Shown here: positions 14,865-19,397 of the stretch, piece by piece
Layout: each line of letters opens with the position of its first letter
How positions within the stretch are numbered: the first letter of the stretch is position 1
Assembly (NCBI GenBank): GCA_947474445.1
Contig: CANJJY010000029.1
Coordinates: forward strand, 1 to 19,397
Source of the DNA: Oligoflexaceae bacterium
Lineage (GTDB): Bacteria > Bdellovibrionota_B > Oligoflexia > Oligoflexales > Oligoflexaceae
Reading direction: 5' to 3'
DNA length: 19,397 nucleotides
Position numbers and translations under genes: made by a program
Notes under the pieces: generated by a model
Told to the model about the DNA's origin: nothing
Database searches by the model: none
The model's input: the letters and a program-made list of their open reading frames with translations, nothing else

Positions 14865-14904
14865 ATAAAAATATTTTTATCTCACCTCTGCATAATATAT
14901 GCAG
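14865..14904. terminator. Hairpin and AT palindrome downstream of glrR
   Basis: CTGCATA-ATA-TATGCAG (14888-14904) is a perfect 7-bp stem 13 bp after the glrR stop on the - strand, followed by the 16-bp palindrome ATAAAAATATTTTTAT (14865-14880). The first may end glrR transcription, though its T-rich run is delayed. The second could instead be an UP-like AT element for the EF-hand gene. Confidence 0.4.
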
Positions 14905-14916
14905 ATCGCTTGAGGC

Positions 14917-16284
14917 CTAGCCATGCTCTGCCAAGCGTTTGCCGCCCTTGAACATCGATGCCTGCAGATTATGCCGGGCCATAAGCTTATAAAAGTCAGT
15001 TCGATTGCGCTTGGCAGCTCGCGCAGCCTTACTGACATTCCCATGGGTTTTTTTCAAGGTTTCCACTAGATAATCACGTTCAAACTGATTTTTTGCTTCG
15101 GCAAGCGAAGGCACGTTGGCTTCGCTCTCGCCGAGGCACCAGCGGACATGCGCAGCTGAGATGATGGGACTAGGAGACAGGATGACCATCTTTTCCACGG
15201 CGTTATAGAGCTGGCGCACATTGCCCGGCCAATCAGCAGCTGTCATGAGCTCGAGGGCTCCGGCCGCAAAGGCTTTGACGCTCGGCTTTTGGCGTTCGGC
15301 AATCTCGCTGAGAAAGGCTTCGGCCAGGAGAGGGATATCTTCCCGTCTTTCGCGCAGTGCAGGCAATCTCAGGTGGATCACGTTCAGGCGATAATAGAGG
15401 TCTTCACGAAATAGCTTTTCTTGAATCAGGAGCGGCAGATCCCGATGTGTCGCCGATATGATACGAACATCGATCGCGACGGGACTTGTGCTTCCGACGG
15501 GTCGCACGGTCTTTTCTTCGAGCACGCGCAGGAGCTTCACTTGCAGGGACAAAGGCATGTCGCCGATTTCATCGAGAAATAAGCTCCCCCCCTTGGCCGA
15601 CTGCAAAAGGCCCGAATGATCTTTATTAGCACCGGTGAAAGATCCTCGCACATGACCGAACAATTCTGACTCCAAGAGTTCAGCCGGAATTGCCGCGCAA
15701 TTGATGGCAATGAAGGGTCCATTGGCGCGAGGACTCGATTGGTGAAGAGCTCGAGCGAAAATTTCTTTGCCCGATCCGCTTTCACCCGTGATCAAAACAC
15801 TGGCTTCTGAGGGCGCGACCATGCGCAGCTGCTCGTACAGCTCGAGCATCTTCGGACTGCGAGACATCAGACCGCCCTCGTTCCCATCTGTCAACTGACT
15901 CGGTAAATGTCCTTTTTGTTGCATAGCCTGATTGATGAGATCAAACAGCTGCTGACGATCGATAGGCTTCGGCAAAAAGGAGAACACACCCTGTTGCGTA
16001 GCAGCGACAGCTTCGGGGATACTCCCGTGCGCTGTGATCATAATCACCGGCAGGTAGGGCATTTGCTTTTGGACGCGGCTGTAGAGTTCCATGCCGTCCA
16101 TCTGGTCCATGCGCAGATCACTGATCATCACATCGGGCAAAAAGCTGTCTAGTTTTGACAAGCATTCTCGGCCACTGGCAGCCGTTTCCACCTGAAACCC
16201 CTGGGCCCCGAGCCGCATCGACAAGAGCGTGAGAAAACCTTGATCGTCATCAACCAGCATTATTTTGGCGGCTGCTTCACTCAT
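14917..16284 (-). CDS. glrR: Sigma-54-dependent response regulator GlrR (QseF)
   Basis: 455 residues in three domains. The receiver (1-120) has DDD at 12-14, phospho-acceptor Asp56, Thr84 and Lys106. The AAA+ domain (about 140-375) has Walker A GESGSGKE (167-174), the sigma-54 contact loop GSFTGA (214-219) and Walker B LFLDEIGD. The C-terminal helix-turn-helix lies in FERDYLVETLKKTHGNVSKAARAAKRNRTDFYKLMARH, which closely follows E. coli GlrR as recalled. GSFTGA replaces the usual GAFTGA. The gene follows glrK and qseG in the enterobacterial order. ATG 16284 has GGAG about nine bases upstream. A sigma-54 promoter and a GlrR-type palindrome in the 165-bp gap before it suggest autoregulation. 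Confidence 0.95.
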   Translation of the reverse strand: MSEAAAKIMLVDDDQGFLTLLSMRLGAQGFQVETAASGRECLSKLDSFLPDVMISDLRMDQMDGMELYSRVQKQMPYLPVIMITAHGSIPEAVAATQQGVFSFLPKPIDRQQLFDLINQAMQQKGHLPSQLTDGNEGGLMSRSPKMLELYEQLRMVAPSEASVLITGESGSGKEIFARALHQSSPRANGPFIAINCAAIPAELLESELFGHVRGSFTGANKDHSGLLQSAKGGSLFLDEIGDMPLSLQVKLLRVLEEKTVRPVGSTSPVAIDVRIISATHRDLPLLIQEKLFREDLYYRLNVIHLRLPALRERREDIPLLAEAFLSEIAERQKPSVKAFAAGALELMTAADWPGNVRQLYNAVEKMVILSPSPIISAAHVRWCLGESEANVPSLAEAKNQFERDYLVETLKKTHGNVSKAARAAKRNRTDFYKLMARHNLQASMFKGGKRLAEHG

Positions 16285-16312
16285 AGAGGGGATCTCCTTT
16301 TCATGGGGACGT

Positions 16313-16332
16313 CTGTCGCCCTGAAGCGACAG
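16313..16332. promoter_or_regulatory. GlrR-type binding palindrome in the glrR leader
   Basis: CTGTCG-N8-CGACAG, which contains an exact TGTC-N10-GACA (16314-16331), the consensus recalled for enterobacterial GlrR. It lies about 80-100 bp downstream of the sigma-54 start and 29 bp before the glrR ATG. About 0.3 exact TGTC-N10-GACA sites are expected by chance in this window; the extended arms make it rarer. As RNA it is also a 6-bp stem with an 8-nt loop upstream of the ribosome site. Confidence 0.55.
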
Positions 16333-16420
16333 TTAATCCGCAAGGTCTCGGTCGGTGAATCCACAAGTAGGCTTTACAGCCCAAAAACTATAGTACGGAT
16401 TCGTTTCGAGGATGAATCCT

Positions 16421-16436
16421 TACAATGATCGTGCCA
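16421..16436 (-). promoter_or_regulatory. Sigma-54 promoter of glrR
   Basis: Read on the - strand: TGGCACGATCATTGTA, preceded by T. The -24 part (TTGGCACG) is perfect and the -12 part is TTGTA (consensus TTGCA), with correct spacing. Start predicted near 16410, leaving a leader of about 126 nt. It lies just past the qseG stop, so glrR can be transcribed apart from glrK-qseG. Confidence 0.72.
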
Positions 16437-16449
16437 AGACCACTTTATT

Positions 16450-16956
16450 TCAATGAAGGGCTCTGTTTTTGTCTCTTTGACGCATTTCAAGTTCGATATC
16501 TGACAGCGCTTTCATCTTCTTTTCGAGTTCGAGTCGCTGCTTTTTTTCTTCCGCCAGCTCTTTATCGAGCTGAGCTAGCTGCGTCATCTGTTTTGTAGAG
16601 TGCTTCAGCCAGAGACGGGTTTCAGCATCGACAGAAGTCCGCGTGCTAGCAGCTTGCAGACATTCCGCGGCTTTTTGATAGGCATGACTGTCAGCATGGA
16701 AACTCGCCTGGGCGATAGCCATGCGCACTTCGGCGTCGCTATCATTCGGCAGCTTGCGCAAGCGTTCGATTTCCTGTTTCAAATCTTTTTGGCTCATTTG
16801 TTCTATTTCGCTGGTATAGGCGAGCCAGACTCTCAGACTATCGCGATCCTGCGACCAAAAGCTCGATCCTGAGCCCTTGGCATCGCTCCTCTGCGCAGAT
16901 TTTTCGTGGGCGCAGGACCACAGGAGCATGATCACTAACAAGAATCCAATTTTCAC
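16450..16956 (-). CDS. qseG: QseG-like outer-membrane lipoprotein of the GlrK/GlrR system
   Basis: 168 residues with a GTG start at 16956, preceded by AGGAGAGG. The lipoprotein signal MKIGFLLVIMLLWSC gives Cys15. The mature part is helical, with QMSQKDLKQEIERLRKL (about 54-70), then a C-terminal coiled coil (QLAQLDKELAEEKKQRLELEKKMKALSDIE). The LSDIE...R ending matches the LTDIE...R that follows the coiled coil in E. coli QseG, and the gene lies between glrK and glrR as in enterobacteria. It is shorter than E. coli QseG (about 237 residues). QseG binds the sensor and raises its activity (family knowledge). Similarity is judged from motifs and order only. Confidence 0.8.
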   Translation of the reverse strand: MKIGFLLVIMLLWSCAHEKSAQRSDAKGSGSSFWSQDRDSLRVWLAYTSEIEQMSQKDLKQEIERLRKLPNDSDAEVRMAIAQASFHADSHAYQKAAECLQAASTRTSVDAETRLWLKHSTKQMTQLAQLDKELAEEKKQRLELEKKMKALSDIELEMRQRDKNRALH

Positions 16957-17028
16957 GTCCTCTCCTTTCTCTATCCTGCAAAAAAGTCGCTATCTCTGAA
17001 TAGGTGCGCTAGGCAGCTTAAGCGTTTC

Positions 17029-18459
17029 TCATGAAAGCTGCACAGCCGCGCTAGGAAAGAACATCTCGAGCCAGGCTCCTCGCTCGGCGTCGATGATGCG
17101 GATCTGACCCTTATGCAGCTCGACACACTCGCGCGCAACAGAAAGTCCAAGCCCAGTCCCTTTGATGGGTCCAAGCCGCAAAGCTTTGCCCTGATAAAAA
17201 GGCAAGAAGACCTTATCTCTTTCGTCCTGGTCGATCCCCGGTCCTTCATCGCCGACGAGTATAGTCAGGCCATCGGCTTTTTTGGTCCAGCGCAACAGAA
17301 CTTTTCCCCCTTCAGGTGAAAAATGGACGGCGTTCGAGACGAGATTATCAATCGCTGCGCTGAGCACCGAGCGATCGACGACGAGTCGCGTGGGGTCCCC
17401 GCTGACTTCAAACTCGACTGATTTTCTTTGCGCCGTCAGGCGATGCAGACGCACGATGCTTTCAATCAGCTCGCCGACTTCGACTTCTTCTCGCTGGAGG
17501 GATTTGTTGTTTCTCAGGAGATTGAAATCGAGCAGATTGTTGATTAGAACTTGAAAATGCTGCAGCCCGCTCCGCAAGATGGAAATCACTTCTTCCTGCT
17601 GCTTATTCAATGGCCCCGGAATTTCGTCGCCCAGCAGTTCGATGCCCTCCTTGATGGTAGCCAGCGGGGTTTTCAGTTCATGGGAAATATGCCGGAGGAA
17701 TCTCTCTTGTGCTTCCTCCGAAGCACGCAGCCGCTGCCCTAACCATTTGAGCCTTTCTCCCACGATCTGCAGATCGCGCGGTCCCGGTAAGCGCTTCGGC
17801 GGCGTATAGCTGCCGATTCCGATCTGCCTGATACTGCGATCGATCAACTTGATCGGCCGCGTAATCAACATCGAGAAGAGGCCTATTAAGATCAAGGTAC
17901 TTGGCACCAGAGTAAAGGCGAGGATGACGAGGCGCGAGCGAATGGTCTGCGCAAGATCCTTAGCGACGGAAACCTTGGTCTTGAGATCGATCTCCAGCGC
18001 TTGCCTCATCTGCTGCAAGGCATCGTTGAGGAGGGCTATCGACGCCAGGCTCCGTCCAGTTTTTCCAGGCGACGGAGCGTTCACTTCCCTCTTGAGGTCG
18101 CCCAACAACTCTTCCAGCCTTTCAGCATGGAGCAGGATGCTCGGCTCCGGTCGCAGAATACGGAGGTTCGCGAGGCTCGTTTGATAATTGGCCGTTTCAA
18201 CGTTGAAAGCTGTGAGGAGGGCCGAGTCGGACAGCAGTTGATACTGCCTTGCCAAACGCTCCAGATCCACCGCACCCTTCGTCAGCTTTTGCACCACTTC
18301 TGCTGTATCGGAGACTACTTCAAGACGGTTGCTGCCTGCCTGCGACATACTATTTAAAGCACTGGCGGCATAGATGAGAGCGCCAAGGAGGGGCAACAGC
18401 ACGACCAGAAATCCGACGAGCACCAGTTGGAGTATGGATCGAGGCTGTAAATGCGGCAT
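17029..18459 (-). CDS. glrK: Sensor histidine kinase GlrK (QseE)
   Basis: 476 residues (E. coli GlrK about 475). ATG 18459 has AGGAAGGG five bases upstream and begins MPHLQPRSILQLVLVGFLVVLLPLL, like E. coli GlrK. An ATG at 18513 has no ribosome site. Two membrane helices (about 9-32 and 177-199) bracket a 145-residue periplasmic helical sensor (LERLARQYQLL near 66-76 is shared with E. coli). A HAMP linker follows, then RFLRHISHELKTPLATIKEG with phospho-acceptor His260. The kinase domain has N-box DNLVSNAVH (371-379), G1 DEGPGID (404-410) and G2 GTGLGL (434-439), all intact. It sits 72 bp before qseG on the same strand. Confidence 0.95.
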   Translation of the reverse strand: MPHLQPRSILQLVLVGFLVVLLPLLGALIYAASALNSMSQAGSNRLEVVSDTAEVVQKLTKGAVDLERLARQYQLLSDSALLTAFNVETANYQTSLANLRILRPEPSILLHAERLEELLGDLKREVNAPSPGKTGRSLASIALLNDALQQMRQALEIDLKTKVSVAKDLAQTIRSRLVILAFTLVPSTLILIGLFSMLITRPIKLIDRSIRQIGIGSYTPPKRLPGPRDLQIVGERLKWLGQRLRASEEAQERFLRHISHELKTPLATIKEGIELLGDEIPGPLNKQQEEVISILRSGLQHFQVLINNLLDFNLLRNNKSLQREEVEVGELIESIVRLHRLTAQRKSVEFEVSGDPTRLVVDRSVLSAAIDNLVSNAVHFSPEGGKVLLRWTKKADGLTILVGDEGPGIDQDERDKVFLPFYQGKALRLGPIKGTGLGLSVARECVELHKGQIRIIDAERGAWLEMFFPSAAVQLS

Positions 18460-18671
18460 GACAACCCTTCCTAGCCAAATAAAGTCTAAGTCCTTCAAGC
18501 GCAAGATCGACATGAGACGATCGAAAAGCTATTAAAGCGATTCTGCGACCAGACGTCTAATCAATTACTTGTGTCCGACAGTTAGTCTGATTCATATGAC
18601 GCAGTATGGGGAAGTGTCAGCGCGTTTACTCTGCAAAAAGGCGAGGGAATGACGGTGTGTTACGGCGAAAT

Positions 18672-18699
18672 GCGTTCCATCTCTGATGAGAGGGAACGC
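18672..18699 (-). terminator. Long hairpin after the DUF3060 gene
   Basis: GCGTTCC-A-TCTC, loop TGAT, GAGA-G-GGAACGC: 11 paired bases with one A/G mismatch, 36-63 bp past the DUF3060 stop. No T-tract follows, so a terminator role is uncertain. A smaller palindrome TCAAGG/CCTTGA overlaps the stop codon itself and is followed by a T-rich run, which may be the real end. Confidence 0.4.
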
Positions 18700-18734
18700 G
18701 CTCGTACAGACGAAAGGAAAGAAAAATTTCTATA

Positions 18735-19367
18735 TCAAGGAGCCTTGACGCAGGTAACAGCCATCGGCTTTTTAATGGTTTCTGCTTCACAGGGATATGT
18801 GCCTTCGCCTTTTAATTCCATGTTTGGTTCATGGCCAGCAGCATTCACTTTCAGCTTTCCCACGCTTGCCCCCTTGCCGACTTCGATGGCGACTTTAGCT
18901 TGGTTGCCGCGCGCTCTTACATAGACAGTACCCAATTGAACGAGGACTTTGACGCTGACCAGATTCTGATTGCCAGCCAGGTCGAGACAGATACCTGGGA
19001 TCTTGGCCGCTGTATCCGCGCCTTTCAATTCCAGTTTGATAGCGTTCTTGTTGCCTGTGACTCGCAGCGCGTAAGCATCGGTCGAGGTGATGGTTTGGTC
19101 ATGAGTTGAACCTGAAATAGCTACGCGTTCGACGCCGACCATGTCCGCGCAGTCTGCGCCTTCCAAACTATTCTCCGAAGTCACGACGTCCGTGTCCTTA
19201 GCTTCATCATCGACAGAGACGACGATCGGTTTTTCTTCTGAACTCTCGCCGCCGCCGAGATCAGCGCTTTGCTCCAAAGCGACCCCGCGCTTTTCAGTAA
19301 ATTTTTCATCGGCACAGGAAAAGGAAAGGAGCACGATGCCGAGGGACAGGAGGCTGAGGTTTTTCAT
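18735..19367 (-). CDS. DUF3060-type lipoprotein
   Basis: 210 residues from ATG 19367; an ATG at 19379 is an alternative, and neither has a strong ribosome site. The lipoprotein signal MKNLSLLSLGIVLLSFSC gives Cys18. A Glu/Asp/Ser-rich linker (about 25-75) follows. The C-terminal part has repeated short beta-strand units with Gly-Asn turns (RVTGNKNAIKLELKG, DLAGNQNLVSVKV, VRARGNQAKVAIEVG), the pattern of DUF3060 beta-solenoid-like domains. Cys residues in GADCADM, PGICLDL, PCEAE and VTCVK may form disulfides. Likely surface or periplasmic; function unknown. Its 5' flank is cut by the window end soon after the start, so no promoter can be judged. Confidence 0.85.
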   Translation of the reverse strand: MKNLSLLSLGIVLLSFSCADEKFTEKRGVALEQSADLGGGESSEEKPIVVSVDDEAKDTDVVTSENSLEGADCADMVGVERVAISGSTHDQTITSTDAYALRVTGNKNAIKLELKGADTAAKIPGICLDLAGNQNLVSVKVLVQLGTVYVRARGNQAKVAIEVGKGASVGKLKVNAAGHEPNMELKGEGTYPCEAETIKKPMAVTCVKAP

Positions 19368-19397
19368 GTTAATTTCCATTTTCGTCTCTAGGTTTGA

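Noticed and set aside
16281..16304. A 7-codon minigene overlapping the glrR start (ATGA)
   Set aside because: It has no ribosome site; its AGG-AGA codons are simply the glrR ribosome-binding sequence.
18536..18551. A weak GG-N10-GC element before glrK on the - strand (TGGTCGCAGAATCGCT)
   Set aside because: Only the dinucleotides fit; the -24 sequence is far from TGGCAC. A TGTCCGACA palindrome nearby (18572-18580) has the wrong spacing for a GlrR box.

Overview
The window suggests a Gram-negative bacterium of roughly 50-53% GC (estimated by eye) with many lipoproteins and Sec-exported proteins. The mixture of an Mla/Mce lipid-transport operon, large periplasmic TPR proteins, a trypsin-like exported protease, a eukaryotic-type glutamine synthetase and many delta-proteobacteria-like hypotheticals points to a Bdellovibrionota/Oligoflexia or related 'deltaproteobacterial' lineage. 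That placement is inference; there is no rRNA or marker gene here. I see no phage, transposon, CRISPR array, tRNA or rRNA. The gene order looks chromosomal.

Layout. 1-339: 3' end of a type II glutamine synthetase (+) followed by a good terminator. 598-3538: a four-gene + strand operon (lipoprotein-like protein, MlaE permease, MlaF ATPase, MlaD/Mce protein) with start-stop overlaps, ending in a hairpin. 3605-3820: a small CsbD-type stress protein (-). 4279-5259: an exported serine protease (+). 5281-6847: 3-methyladenine DNA glycosylase and a ketopantoate-reductase-like gene (-). 6848-7456: a 600-bp gap without a credible protein gene. It holds a sigma-54-type promoter, two identical hairpin loops and a terminator on the - strand, so it is a candidate small RNA gene. 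7457-9109: three small exported or zinc-ribbon proteins (-), with a (GA)18 microsatellite upstream of one. 9296-14395: two secreted TPR proteins and an RMD1/DUF155 membrane protein (+). 14467-14715: secreted EF-hand protein (-). 14917-18459: a GlrK-QseG-GlrR (QseE-QseG-QseF) two-component cluster (-). 18735-19367: a DUF3060 lipoprotein (-).

How the parts may fit. In enterobacteria GlrK/GlrR, helped by the lipoprotein QseG, activates sigma-54 promoters, above all that of the small RNA GlmY, through TGTC-N10-GACA sites (recalled knowledge). This window carries the same three-gene cluster, a perfect TGTC-N10-GACA palindrome next to a near-consensus sigma-54 promoter just ahead of glrR, and about 9 kb away an unannotated gap. 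That gap contains a sigma-54-type promoter, a 7/8 match to the GlrR box about 97 bp upstream of the predicted start, and a structured, terminated RNA of about 178 nt. A second sigma-54-type promoter precedes the CsbD-like gene. The main proposal is therefore a GlrR/sigma-54 regulon with its own unannotated sRNA, analogous in wiring to but not recognisably homologous with GlmY. Promoters, binding sites and RNA are read by eye and need computational and experimental testing.
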